Source: Pedobacter steynii (GTDB taxonomy: Bacteria; Bacteroidota; Bacteroidia; Sphingobacteriales; Sphingobacteriaceae). Taken from it: a stretch of DNA of 64,000 nucleotides. Position numbers and translations under genes: made by a program. The notes below the pieces were generated by a model. The model saw nothing but the letters and a program-made list of their open reading frames with translations. It ran no database searches and was not told where the DNA came from. The stretch lies in contig NZ_FNGY01000016.1 in the NCBI RefSeq assembly GCF_900103665.1, forward strand, positions 1 to 64,000, written 5' to 3'. Numbering within the stretch: position 1 is the stretch's first letter; every line of letters begins with the position of its first letter. Shown here piece after piece: positions 7,746 through 16,124 of this stretch.

Positions 7746-9583
7746 GACTAATCCAACCTAACGAATGGCATCCTGCTGACGGACTTGAATTAGAAGATAA
7801 CGCTTTAGAGGTTGTCACTTCCAATGAAAACAATTTGGTTGTTGCGGGACCTGGTGCTGGTAAAACTGAATTGTTGGCGCAACGTGCCTGCTATTTATTA
7901 CAGACTAATACCTGTAAATATCCGCATAAAATACTCGCCATTAGCTTCAAAAATGACGCTGCCTATAATCTGCGTGAGCGAGTAAGGCAGCGATGTGGCG
8001 AAGAGGCTTCAAAAAGGTTCGATTCTTTCACATTCGACTCATTTGCAAAACAAATTGTCGATAGATTCTGCGCGGCAATACCGGCTGACTACCGTTTGAG
8101 CAAAGATTATGAGATCATAATTCGGGACAATAGGATCAAAGACCTTTATAAGGCTGCATCATTGGATTTCTTCAATACAAAAGAGCATTTGATTAAATTT
8201 CATACAGAACAAGCATTGCCCATATCGGGCGGAAAAAATGAAGACATATATCGCAAAGCTGTCTGGAAAGATTTATTAACTGCTCAACCTCAACAATTGG
8301 TGTCATTTCCGATGTTAATGAGGATCGCTCAATTACTAATCGACACTAATCCACTAGTTAAAAAGTACCTTCAACAAACCTATCACTTTGTATTTCTTGA
8401 CGAATTTCAGGACACCACCCAAGTTCAATATGATTTCTTCAAATCATGCTTTTTAGATAGCCCCTCGGTTTTTACTGCTGTAGGTGACGACAAACAAAGA
8501 ATTATGGTTTGGGCGGGTGCGAAGATCAAAGTCTTCGAGGAATTTCTAACCGATACAACCGCGCAAAGTATTGCCCTAAGCTTGAATTTTCGGTCCGCGC
8601 CACGACTTGTTGAGCTTCAAAACTACTTGACGGAACATCTTCTGAACAAGCCAGATAAGGCGATTCCCTCAAAAAAATGGAAGGCTGATCAGGGTGAATG
8701 TGATGTTTGGCTGCTTCAAAGCCAAGAACAAGAAAAAAAATATCTCTTCAAAAAGGTAAGCCGTTGGCTGCAAAATGACTCTGTAAAACCACGCGACATC
8801 TGTATTTTGGTGAAGCAGCAACTGGAAGCTTATGTGGGCGACCTCATAAAATATTTCAATGAAAATGGAATAAACGCTAGGGACGAAACCATCTTACAGA
8901 ACCTAATCACTGAAGATTTCGTGATTTACATTGTCAATTCGATGTATTTTCTAATAGATAAAAAAAATGGCGATGCTAAACGTTTAGCAATGCAATTTTT
9001 GGGAAACTTGCGAACTGAATTCTATGATGAACAACTGTTAAGGCTAGATTTGGGTTATAACAATTTCGTAGCTAAACTAAGGGGAAATTACCGCCGTCCT
9101 TTAACTGATAAACTGATGAACGATCTGATCCAGGAAATCGTTGACTTTGCAGGTATTGATAGAATCAAATCACATTTTCCACAATATAAAGTTGGAAGCT
9201 GTTTTTCTGAAGATTTGGAACGGGTTAAAGCCTTTATTAAAAATTATTATGCGATTCATAAAACATTAAAGCCCGCTTTAGATGGTTTTATGGGCGTGAA
9301 TACCATTCCCGTAATGACTGTACACAAGAGCAAAGGCCTTGAATACCATACCGTAATCTTCGTTGGCCTTGAAGATGGAGCTTTCTGGTCATTCAATACT
9401 CAGGCAGATGAAGACAAGTGTACATTCTTCGTTGCACTATCAAGGGCGAAGGAACGTGTTGTCTTCACCTTTAGCAAGACTAGAAATTCTACAAGGAATT
9501 CAAACCAGTCCTTAAAATCCATCAGAGTACTATTTGAAGAATTACAAAAATCTAAAATTGCAAATATTCAAGAGATCAAATAA
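7742..9583 (+). CDS. gajB: Gabija GajB: UvrD/Rep-like helicase
   Basis: A 613-residue superfamily 1A helicase. Motifs in order are Walker A AGPGAGKT (residues 35-42), motif II FLDEFQDT near 218, motif III VGDDKQRIMVWAGA near 248, motif IV LNFRSAPRL near 280, motif V VHKSKGLEYH near 528, and motif VI VALSRAKERV near 562. It overlaps gajA by ATGA, which suggests translational coupling. In Gabija, GajB is thought to sense DNA ends or free ssDNA and to activate or assist GajA. All helicase motifs seem intact, so the pair should be functional. The protein is longer than the B. cereus GajB I recall (roughly 490 residues). An orphan UvrD-like helicase is the alternative, but the fused operon argues against it. 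Confidence 0.9.
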   Translation: MRLIQPNEWHPADGLELEDNALEVVTSNENNLVVAGPGAGKTELLAQRACYLLQTNTCKYPHKILAISFKNDAAYNLRERVRQRCGEEASKRFDSFTFDSFAKQIVDRFCAAIPADYRLSKDYEIIIRDNRIKDLYKAASLDFFNTKEHLIKFHTEQALPISGGKNEDIYRKAVWKDLLTAQPQQLVSFPMLMRIAQLLIDTNPLVKKYLQQTYHFVFLDEFQDTTQVQYDFFKSCFLDSPSVFTAVGDDKQRIMVWAGAKIKVFEEFLTDTTAQSIALSLNFRSAPRLVELQNYLTEHLLNKPDKAIPSKKWKADQGECDVWLLQSQEQEKKYLFKKVSRWLQNDSVKPRDICILVKQQLEAYVGDLIKYFNENGINARDETILQNLITEDFVIYIVNSMYFLIDKKNGDAKRLAMQFLGNLRTEFYDEQLLRLDLGYNNFVAKLRGNYRRPLTDKLMNDLIQEIVDFAGIDRIKSHFPQYKVGSCFSEDLERVKAFIKNYYAIHKTLKPALDGFMGVNTIPVMTVHKSKGLEYHTVIFVGLEDGAFWSFNTQADEDKCTFFVALSRAKERVVFTFSKTRNSTRNSNQSLKSIRVLFEELQKSKIANIQEIK

Positions 9584-9715
9584 TTCAACTATCAAAAAAA
9601 ATGCTTATTTTTATGTCATAGCACTTGCAGCTAAAACGTACAAATAAAAGGTGAGCGATTCGGTGAGTACTAAATCCAAAACCTTCCAGATAATGAATAA
9701 ACCCTGATTTTCGCA

Positions 9716-9741
9716 CTAGGTGTGAATCCCAGCGGGATCAC
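9716..9741 (+). other. Possible attachment site (tRNA 3'-end-like)
   Basis: CTAGG, a seven-base loop, and CCCAG resemble a T-arm, followed by CGGGATCA as an acceptor 3' strand. The same bases also form a palindrome: GTGAATCCC at 9722-9730 and GGGATCAC at 9734-9741, with one bulged A. It abuts a terminator, as tRNA genes often do, but no rest of a tRNA precedes it. This is the pattern left when an element inserts at a tRNA 3' end. The loop TGTGAAT departs from the usual TTCRANY, so a non-tRNA palindromic site is an equal possibility. Confidence 0.35.
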
Positions 9742-9742
9742 G

Positions 9743-9771
9743 AAAAGCCTCAGATTTCTCTGAGGCTTTTT
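9743..9771 (+). terminator. Rho-independent terminator
   Basis: AAAAGCCTCAGA at 9743-9754 and TCTGAGGCTTTT at 9759-9770 form a perfect 12-bp stem around the loop TTTC. The 3' arm ends in a run of five T. It would end transcription coming from gajAB or from a tRNA gene once present at this place. Confidence 0.85.
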
Positions 9772-9962
9772 GCATTTATATTAAAATAAAGATTGTGAAA
9801 ATGGATCAATCTCAAATTTTCCGTAGCAAGAATGCTAGAAGAACTCTATATCCTTAACATATCTGAATAGATTACTATGCTATAGTTTAATTTTATAATT
9901 CAGCTATATAAAATTATATTTATATAGCTGAATTATACTTCCGGACTAAATCTACGCTGGTA

Positions 9963-10742
9963 ATGGAGAAACAAGACTCAATTTTTTATCTCACCGCCAA
10001 AAAATTTTGGCAGACGGTAGTCAGTAATGAAGCGAGGATAGATATCTCTCAATTGCAATGGCAAATAGAGGTACATAAGAGAATGTTGAGTATTTTTCAT
10101 GTCGGAGATTATTATTATGTTCTTTTTAATGTCTACAGGGGAGAAATAGAACACACAAGCGTGGAAGTTACAAATGTATTGGGGTACACGCCAGAAGAGA
10201 TGACCATTCATCGTTTTATGGGAAATATACATCCTGAAGATAAACCCTATTTTTTATGCTTTGAGGATAAAATCGTTACCTTTTTTAATCTCTTGCCTAA
10301 AGATAAAATCAAGAATTATAAGATACAATATGATTTAAGATTGAAAACTAAGAGTAATAAATATATCCGAATATTAATACAATATTTGCCTTTGGATTAT
10401 GACCAAAATAATTTTTATCGTAGTTTCCATATACATACTAATATCACCCACATTAAGCCGGAGGGTACTCCCCGTTTTTCGATTATAGGACTTGATGGAG
10501 AACCGTCTTACTACAATATACAGGACACAGAAGTCTTTACCAAGTCTTATGATCTGTTTACCAGAAGAGAACGGGAGATTTTAAAACTCATTGTAGAAGG
10601 TAAAAATAGTAAAACAATAGCCGAGGAATTGTACATAAGCTTACATACTGTTAATTCGCACAGAAAGAACATTTTGAATAAAGCTGGTGTTAAAACACCA
10701 TTGGATTTGGTAAGAAGGGTTATAAGTGAAGCTTGGATGTAA
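9963..10742 (+). CDS. PAS-LuxR transcriptional regulator
   Basis: A 259-residue protein. The middle (about residues 50-160) has a PAS-like fold with VTNVLGYTPEEM followed by IHPEDKPYF, the hallmark of PAS_3 domains. The C-terminus, from about residue 195, is a LuxR-type helix-turn-helix: LFTRREREILKLIVEGK, then IAEELYISLHTVNSHRKNI. No receiver domain or membrane segment is present, so it should bind a small ligand or respond in the cytoplasm. It has the same size and layout as the regulator at 56714-57457 beside the injection-system operon, and the LuxR parts are clearly related. It lies 131 bases upstream of an orphan tail-collar gene, which may be its target. Confidence 0.85.
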   Translation: MEKQDSIFYLTAKKFWQTVVSNEARIDISQLQWQIEVHKRMLSIFHVGDYYYVLFNVYRGEIEHTSVEVTNVLGYTPEEMTIHRFMGNIHPEDKPYFLCFEDKIVTFFNLLPKDKIKNYKIQYDLRLKTKSNKYIRILIQYLPLDYDQNNFYRSFHIHTNITHIKPEGTPRFSIIGLDGEPSYYNIQDTEVFTKSYDLFTRREREILKLIVEGKNSKTIAEELYISLHTVNSHRKNILNKAGVKTPLDLVRRVISEAWM

Positions 10743-10873
10743 GCTATACAAAAATCACTAGGACTAGGTATTTTTTCGTGTTTTTAGAAGACCTAATTTT
10801 ATATTAAATATCAAGCAACAGGGTAGCTGAAAACTGCAAATTGAAAGAGTAAGCAAGACTTAAATTTAATTTT

Positions 10874-11413
10874 ATGGCTAAAGACAACTTACCAATTGGA
10901 ACAATCATGCCTTACGCAGGAGAAACGGTTTCATTAAACAACAACAATTGGAAAATTTGTGATGGGGATAGTGTTTATAAATCACATTATCCAATACTAT
11001 GGAGCGTATTAGGTAATAGATGGGGTAAACACGAGGTTATAGGTGCAGACGTCAAATTCTCGTTACCTGATTTGAGGGGCGTTTTCCTTCGTGGCGTCAA
11101 TGCTGACAGAACCGATAAATTTAAAGACCCCGATGTTGAATTGAGAACTGCGGTAACTGATGATAAAAGAAATGAAACTGGAAGTTTCCAATTGTCTGAT
11201 GTTGGACAACATCAGCATTATATAAATCAAACCACAGAAGCAAATAAAGACGAAGCGGGCCCTCGAGATAATGTTGGGCCAATAACTCACGACCCGGCTG
11301 CAATTTACAAAAGTGTATCGCTTTTACCTGTCCCAACCGAACAAAATCCACATAATGAAACACGACCTTCAAATGCGTACGTTCATTATATTATAAAAGT
11401 AAAAGACGAATAG
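10874..11413 (+). CDS. Phage tail collar domain protein
   Basis: A 179-residue protein of the tail-collar (microcystin-dependent-like) family. It begins PIGTIMPYAG, then WKICDGDSV, and has FSLPDLRGVFLRGVN near residue 57-71, the core collar motif. The C-terminal part contains GQHQHYINQ and ends with RPSNAYVHYIIKV, the usual last strand motif of these proteins. Collar-domain proteins form trimeric fibre bases in phages and are found in bacterial tail-like particles. No other phage gene surrounds it. It could be a stand-alone secreted protein or a fibre part of the injection system encoded from 56.6 kb downward, which lacks an obvious fibre gene. That link is a guess. Confidence 0.85.
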   Translation: MAKDNLPIGTIMPYAGETVSLNNNNWKICDGDSVYKSHYPILWSVLGNRWGKHEVIGADVKFSLPDLRGVFLRGVNADRTDKFKDPDVELRTAVTDDKRNETGSFQLSDVGQHQHYINQTTEANKDEAGPRDNVGPITHDPAAIYKSVSLLPVPTEQNPHNETRPSNAYVHYIIKVKDE

Positions 11414-11450
11414 GCGCACACAACATCAATTTGGCAGCTAAAGTACTTTC

Positions 11451-11490
11451 ATACAAGGTTCAATATCAGAAATTCTATTGAACCCTGTAT
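11451..11490 (+). terminator. Hairpin after tail-collar gene
   Basis: GGTTCAATA at 11457-11465 and TATTGAACC at 11476-11484 pair perfectly over 9 bp, and ATACA at 11451-11455 pairs with TGTAT at 11486-11490 after one mismatch. No T-tract follows. A terminator or an mRNA-stabilising 3' hairpin of the collar gene is the likely role. Confidence 0.45.
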
Positions 11491-11568
11491 ACTAAAACCC
11501 CACCACATCTCCTACACTTAAACGGTTATCTGCTATTCAAATCGGCCGCACCGCTTAAAATTTGAACA

Positions 11569-12011
11569 ATGGACAGAAAAGATTTATAAAAAACAGTTTA
11601 TTGACAACTGGAGTAGCTTTGGTTCCTAACGAAATCTGGGCTCTTGACAAAAGCTTTAATGTGGGGATAAAAAGTTTGAATAAATTTGTTTCAAAATCCA
11701 ACTTAAAAAGGTTTAAAATTTCTGACATTGGGACAAAGTTTTTTGAAACAGAATTAAGCATTGTAAAACCTACAACAAATTTCAGTCTACATAGAAAATA
11801 CTTCATTTCCGAAAATATAAAAGTTATTTGCACACCTACACTTTTAGAAACAGACAATAACGAAAGTTTAGTATTCATACCCGAACTTTACAAAGACAAA
11901 AAACACAATGGTTTTATTGTAAAAGTTTGCGAAAATGGATGGTGTGAATTTAATGAACTGATAGTTTTGCTTCAATTTTTAGGAGATAGTTCAGCACATC
12001 TTTCTTTATAG
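11569..12011 (+). pseudogene. Frameshifted exported-protein gene
   Basis: The expected start ATG at 11569 reads MDRKDL and then hits a stop. If one T is restored in the run near 11585-11588, the frame becomes MDRKDFIKNSLLTTG and continues to 12011. That is the classic start of Bacteroidota proteins with a twin-arginine-like or Sec leader (FIKNSLLTTGVAL). Without the correction, the frame opens only from a TTG at 11562. The downstream part (FISENIKVICTPTLL and FNELIVLLQFLG) gives no known family. The 3' end overlaps the convergent gene at 11950 by about 60 bases, which suggests it is also truncated. A sequencing error in the T-run is the alternative to real decay. Confidence 0.5.
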
Positions 12012-12420
12012 CAGCAGAAACACTTCCATAGTCATTGATCAGATAGACTCTATTTTCCTTCATTTTGCCCGGAATACTAATATTCCTTTTGCGATGATCA
12101 CCTACTCTCACTATCCTAATCGTATAATATCGACCAGAAGAAGAGTGAATTGTAATTTCATTGAAATCTGATAAATCCGGGTTATTATTCATATTCTTCT
12201 GCCCGGTTTCGGCATTAAGATAAATATCAGTGTTATCTATCTTGTAATGGGGATTATTATTATCGAAATTACGATAGGTTTGGGTATTGCCATGCTTTAA
12301 AATAAAATTTTTCACAGCCTCGAACCGATCAATCGTGAAATCGTCGGTTATATCAATAAAGTGAGCTTTATTAAAAGCAAGACATGGTATTAAGCAGGTA
12401 AACAGTAAAATATATTTCAT
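11950..12420 (-). CDS. Unknown exported protein
   Basis: A 156-residue protein with an N-terminal signal peptide: MKYILLFTCLIPCLA is a charged start followed by a hydrophobic core and a likely cleavage site after residue 15-17. The mature part is mixed alpha/beta with conserved-looking GRYYTIRIV near residue 95 and VYLINDYGSVSAAIKK near residue 124. I do not recognise a family. Its last 60 bases overlap the 3' end of the decayed plus-strand gene, which is convergent. Periplasmic or outer-membrane location is inferred from the signal only. Confidence 0.65.
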   Translation of the reverse strand: MKYILLFTCLIPCLAFNKAHFIDITDDFTIDRFEAVKNFILKHGNTQTYRNFDNNNPHYKIDNTDIYLNAETGQKNMNNNPDLSDFNEITIHSSSGRYYTIRIVRVGDHRKRNISIPGKMKENRVYLINDYGSVSAAIKKDVLNYLLKIEAKLSVH

Positions 12421-12871
12421 GTCGGGCAGCGTTTATTTGTTTTATCCCAGGCTCTGTAAAAAAATGTTAAGATCTTCCTCTTTATCCAGTTCCAGTTTTT
12501 TGTATAAAATGATACTAAAACATCTTGTTTACAACGATAATCAAAAAAGTTATTTTTATCACAAATAAAACATGATCAGGCACATAAACCCAAATTTATT
12601 TGTACATAAACTTAAGTTTAGTAAATACGAAACAGAAATCGCAATTCTTGATATCGTTTTGTACAAGAAATTTAATATCAATGCACATATTTACACATTC
12701 GCTAGTCAATGAAGAGCTAACAAAATAGCCATTGCATTAATTGTGGTTGGAAGATAAATCAGGAAAAGATTAATTCCGGAATTAACCGGACAGCAAATGC
12801 CAGCCCTTATGATAACAACTATAATAAAGGTGATATTTATCAAAAACATGTTGAACGCTGATCGCTAATCT
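12421..12871. other. AT-rich spacer with a possible gene remnant
   Basis: This 451-base spacer is AT-rich. On the minus strand, 12442-12529 reads as 28 codons including ILYKKLELDKEEDLNIF and ends with a stop; the strongly protein-like composition suggests the C-terminal scrap of a lost gene, but no start or family can be given. The remainder shows no supported gene or RNA. Promoters for the genes at 12420 (minus) and possibly other elements should lie here. Confidence 0.4.
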
Positions 12872-13711
12872 TTAACCAGGACCTCCGGGAAGATGTGCTA
12901 ATTTATTCTTCAGAGACAGGTATTCTGTTTCCAAATTTCGAAAAGCTTTGTTGCTGCGCTTCAAGCATAATTCTATCTCTTTTTTCCGGGTTAAATATTT
13001 GGGCTCAACCTGATCAAACCTGGCTTTTAAGGTGATGTATTTTTCCTGAGCGGCCTGTTCTTTGGCACTTTTTACGGTCCCATTTATATTTCCCAGATAG
13101 ATGCTGTTTGAAATCTGCTTTCCATCAGCTGATTTGAAGCAGGCATAGGCCTCTATGGGCTCATGAATGTAGACTTCACTTAAAGGGAGAATCACCTCAC
13201 CGGAATCCCTTCTTGATGCATTCAGGAAGGATCTTCCATATTTTCTTGAGGGATAATAGAGCAGAATCATGAGGATATCATCACCGTCATGCCCTCCCGT
13301 ATAGCTTTCCGGATTCCAGTTTAAGGTCAGTTCTGTTTCCGTTTTACTCATGCTGAAATCCCTTGCTCCGGGAAGCGTGCCATAACTGAGTACTACCTTG
13401 CTATAATCTACACTGATGTTAGGATATTCTCCCTGCAATGCCTGTTTTTTATTGTAAGAGACCGCCAGGTTGTGTGCATTTTTTACCGTTCCCCTGGCTT
13501 CCAGTTCAAAACTATTCCGAATAAACTCTTTCATCGGTTTTACAAGGCTCATCGTGACCTGCATCGCCTGATAATTGGCCAGTTGTTTAATGCTGGGTTT
13601 GCCTTGTTCACCGATCATCCGGCAGACTGCCTGTCCTTTAAGCATGTAGTACACCATACCTCCGATTTTCCCATTGGGATGACCAAAAGCGCTATTTGAT
13701 AAGATTGCCAT
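12872..13711 (-). CDS. DUF6266 family protein
   Basis: A 279-residue protein of the DUF6266 family common in Sphingobacteriaceae. The N-terminus NSAFGHPNGKIGGMVYYMLKG is the family signature (I give only part: FGHPNGKIGGMVYYM), followed by VCRMIGEQGKPS. The middle has LTLNWNPESY, and the C-terminus is a charged coiled-coil-like region from about residue 215 (SAKEQAAQEKYITLKARF). There is no signal peptide or membrane segment. Family function is unknown; such genes occur as multi-copy orphans in Pedobacter genomes. It stands alone between two spacers of about 400 bases. Confidence 0.8.
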   Translation of the reverse strand: MAILSNSAFGHPNGKIGGMVYYMLKGQAVCRMIGEQGKPSIKQLANYQAMQVTMSLVKPMKEFIRNSFELEARGTVKNAHNLAVSYNKKQALQGEYPNISVDYSKVVLSYGTLPGARDFSMSKTETELTLNWNPESYTGGHDGDDILMILLYYPSRKYGRSFLNASRRDSGEVILPLSEVYIHEPIEAYACFKSADGKQISNSIYLGNINGTVKSAKEQAAQEKYITLKARFDQVEPKYLTRKKEIELCLKRSNKAFRNLETEYLSLKNKLAHLPGGPG

Positions 13712-14112
13712 AATTTATAAGTTAATTGTGTAATTAAATATAGGTTTAATTTTTAGTTACAACAATAGTCGCATAACATTTGTTTTAACAGGAAATGCGG
13801 AAGCTGCATATAGCCTTTATAAAGACTCTTGAATTTTATGGAAATTAAAATAACTCTGAACGTTATAATGACAGCCTTTGAATGGGCTACAGGCCGGCTG
13901 AGGCCCTACCAACTCCCCTATAAAACCGCCATAAAATTCGCGTAATGGAAGAGCGCGTATAAAATCTTCCATTCATCTTTTTTGGCGAAAACAATACCTC
14001 AATAAAACACGAAATTGAACTATCATATAAAGAATAAAGAATATTCATAACTTCATACTAACCTAAATGTATCGTTTCGCAGAAACGAGCTATACGAAAT
14101 AAACTAACGCTC
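13712..14112. other. Divergent spacer
   Basis: This 401-base region separates the DUF6266 gene (minus) and the PD40 gene (plus), so both promoters should lie here. An imperfect hairpin is visible: ATGGAAGA near 13945 and TCTTCCAT near 13967. I see no open frame worth calling and no confident promoter. Confidence 0.5.
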
Positions 14113-15054
14113 ATGCCAAACAATCTTCCCGTAGTAAATTGGGTCACGCTAGAAGGTGACTTTAAGGATTACCGTCCGGCAATTGGACCTGATGGTAAAA
14201 AAGTGGTCTTTGAAAGAAGCTTTAACGGCGAGACTCAGCTCTATATGGTCCAAGACCTGCAAGGCAACAATCCTCAGCCGCTTTTACCTCAGCAGGCCAC
14301 CCTTGCTCAAACACGACCGGACTGGAACTGGATGAACAATACTATAGTGCTGAATATTAGCGATCAGGACAATGTCAGTGTCTGCACCGTTAATGCCGAT
14401 GGATCTGATTTGACGAAGCTTTCCGGGACGGAGCGTTACTACTATCCGCAATGGGCCTCCCTATCTCCGGATAGCAACAACGGCTTTGTCGTTATGAATA
14501 ATACCGACCTGGGAAACCCTAAAAGTACCCTTATAGACGGGCTCGGCAACATTATTCCCGGCTACATTGATATGAATGGAACGGATTCAAATGGAAAAGA
14601 CATTTTTGGGGGCATGCCCGCTGTTTTTCCGGGTCAGAGCACATTGATTGCCTTTGCCGGGCAATCAAAATGGACACCTGCGACTAAATATAACCAGGAT
14701 AAGAATTACATTTTCCTGAACACCGAAAATAACGGTGTATTTACTTCTTCGCCTATGGAGTCCTCAGCTTCTATCACAACATTCGACCCGGATTTTCAAG
14801 GTCGCGCTCCCGCCATCTCTCCCGATGGGAAGTTTATTGCTTTTGAGAGTACCCGCAATCATGGCTACTCCATATATCTTTTCAATTTGTCTGATCCAGA
14901 CGCTATAGCTGTTCAGCTGACAGACACATCTGTTGCGCCGAATGCCCAGCACCCTAAATTCTCTCCTGATGGCCAACGCCTGATTTTCTGTGCAAATAAC
15001 CCGGAAGTAAGACAACGCCGCATCGCCTGGATTGACATTTCGGAGTACTTATAA
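14113..15054 (+). CDS. PD40 beta-propeller protein (TolB-like)
   Basis: A 313-residue protein made of WD40-like PD40/TolB blades. Three clear blade motifs are visible: RPAIGPDGKKVVFE near residue 22, APAISPDGKFIAFES near 235, and HPKFSPDGQRLIFC near 278. No signal peptide is apparent; the protein starts MPNNLPVVNWV. Such propellers bind proteins or act as scaffolds; many are periplasmic, but here the lack of a leader suggests a cytoplasmic protein or cargo exported by another route. The gene is followed after 77 bases by an AhpD-like gene on the same strand. Confidence 0.8.
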   Translation: MPNNLPVVNWVTLEGDFKDYRPAIGPDGKKVVFERSFNGETQLYMVQDLQGNNPQPLLPQQATLAQTRPDWNWMNNTIVLNISDQDNVSVCTVNADGSDLTKLSGTERYYYPQWASLSPDSNNGFVVMNNTDLGNPKSTLIDGLGNIIPGYIDMNGTDSNGKDIFGGMPAVFPGQSTLIAFAGQSKWTPATKYNQDKNYIFLNTENNGVFTSSPMESSASITTFDPDFQGRAPAISPDGKFIAFESTRNHGYSIYLFNLSDPDAIAVQLTDTSVAPNAQHPKFSPDGQRLIFCANNPEVRQRRIAWIDISEYL

Positions 15055-15131
15055 TGCCTGTTATGGTTTTTACTTCCGTAAGGGTGATAATACCAAGTCC
15101 TGGGTATTAACAGATAACTAGAAGTAGACAA

Positions 15132-15458
15132 ATGACAAAATTCACAGAAAGTACAGACAAAAAATTTGCTCAGGATATCATCGCAGGAGCGCCTAAACAG
15201 TCAAAAGCCTGGCTTGCGTTTGATCAGGAAGTTGGAGAAGTTGAAGCCAAAATTCCATTGAAATATAAAGAACTTATTTCAATAGGAGTTGCTTTAACCA
15301 CTCAATGCCCATATTGCATAGAACGGCATATTAAACAGGCAAAAGAACTTGGGGTAACTCGGGAAGAAATCTCAGAAACGATTATGATTGCAGCTGCACT
15401 GCGTTCAGGTGCTGCAATCGGTTATGGTTTACTGGCAATGAAGCTATTTAAGGAATAA
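15132..15458 (+). CDS. Carboxymuconolactone decarboxylase (AhpD-like)
   Basis: A 108-residue protein of the CMD/AhpD family, close to the usual length. The redox or catalytic motif CPYCIERH is near residue 56-63, preceded by LISIGVALTTQ and followed by REEISETIMIAAALRSG, the family's helical core. Members with CxxC act as small peroxidase-like or disulfide-exchange enzymes, so a role in peroxide or thiol stress is likely. The downstream ECF sigma factor is on the opposite strand and convergent, with a shared hairpin between them. Confidence 0.9.
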   Translation: MTKFTESTDKKFAQDIIAGAPKQSKAWLAFDQEVGEVEAKIPLKYKELISIGVALTTQCPYCIERHIKQAKELGVTREEISETIMIAAALRSGAAIGYGLLAMKLFKE

Positions 15459-15471
15459 GATGAATTCAATT

Positions 15472-15516
15472 TTAAAAAGGGAACTACAACATTTCTTTTT
15501 GTTTTTCCCTTTTTAA
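15472..15516. terminator. Bidirectional terminator
   Basis: TTAAAAAGGGAA at 15472-15483 and TTCCCTTTTTAA at 15505-15516 form a 12-bp perfect stem with T-runs on both strands. It overlaps the 3' end of the sigma-factor gene and serves both convergent genes. The loop of 21 bases is longer than usual. Confidence 0.6.
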
Positions 15517-16035
15517 CTGCTGTATGCACTTGTATTGTTGGTTGGCTGCGGTGTGTTTATTTTTCCAACCCATTTTTTGCATCAGGCTTACCATTGGTTC
15601 TCTATGGAAGAAAATGGCTTTTAAGATACGTTGGCAGTTCCTGGTGATCTTTGCAAGCCAATACGCAATTTTTTCGTCCTTGCCTGGTTCTTTTTTCAAC
15701 TCGAATGTAAACGTTTCGCTTTCTCTCAGATATTTCTCACAGTCTTCAACCGGAATGAGCTTATTATCTCTTAGCCTTTTCAGCCAAATGTTCCTGGCAA
15801 TGGCAAATGTATATGTTTTAAGAGATGAGGTCAGCATAAAATCCGGCTGTCTTACTTTTTGAAGTAATACGATAACGGTTTCTTGATAAACATCTTCTGC
15901 ATCTGCAGTAGTTCCAAAGTTTTGGGAAATATATTTAGCAACAGGAGGGAAATATAATTTATACAAAACTTCAAATGAAGCATTGCTTTCACTCCTAAGG
16001 TCTTCTAAAAGGTTATTATCAGATATTTTTCGCAT
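15484..16035 (-). CDS. ECF-type RNA polymerase sigma factor
   Basis: A 183-residue sigma-70 family protein of the extracytoplasmic function type. Region 2 is visible as FEVLYKLYFPPVAKYI followed by DAEDVYQETVIVLL near residues 46-59 and TYTFAIARNIWLKRL near 76-90. Region 4 is at about 125-180, with CQRILKAIFF and LMQKMGWKNKHTAANQQ as the helix-turn-helix. The region 4 HTH has a longer loop (MGWKNKHTAANQ), common among Bacteroidota ECF factors. No anti-sigma FecR gene is beside it, so its control is unclear. It is convergent with the AhpD-like gene. Confidence 0.85.
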   Translation of the reverse strand: MRKISDNNLLEDLRSESNASFEVLYKLYFPPVAKYISQNFGTTADAEDVYQETVIVLLQKVRQPDFMLTSSLKTYTFAIARNIWLKRLRDNKLIPVEDCEKYLRESETFTFELKKEPGKDEKIAYWLAKITRNCQRILKAIFFHREPMVSLMQKMGWKNKHTAANQQYKCIQQLKREKQKEML

Positions 16036-16124
16036 TTGATTATATAATTTGTCACTTAACTATACCCAAATTGATGCAATATCACCCATTTTTTCTATTT
16101 TTCACCACCTGAAGAATAAAGGTT

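Larger units (their letters stand above)
9584..9962. other. Island-edge spacer
   Basis: This 379-base region follows gajB. It contains a tRNA-like or palindromic site (9716-9741) immediately followed by a strong rho-independent terminator (9743-9771), then a very AT-rich stretch (about 9870-9940) with palindromic TATATAAAATTATATTTATATA-like character that could hold the promoter of the LuxR gene at 9963. No gene is supported. Confidence 0.55.

Noticed and set aside
9716..9741. Intact tRNA or tmRNA gene
   Set aside because: Only a T-arm and acceptor-like 3' part can be drawn; no anticodon or D-arm lies upstream and the loop is not the canonical TTCRA form.
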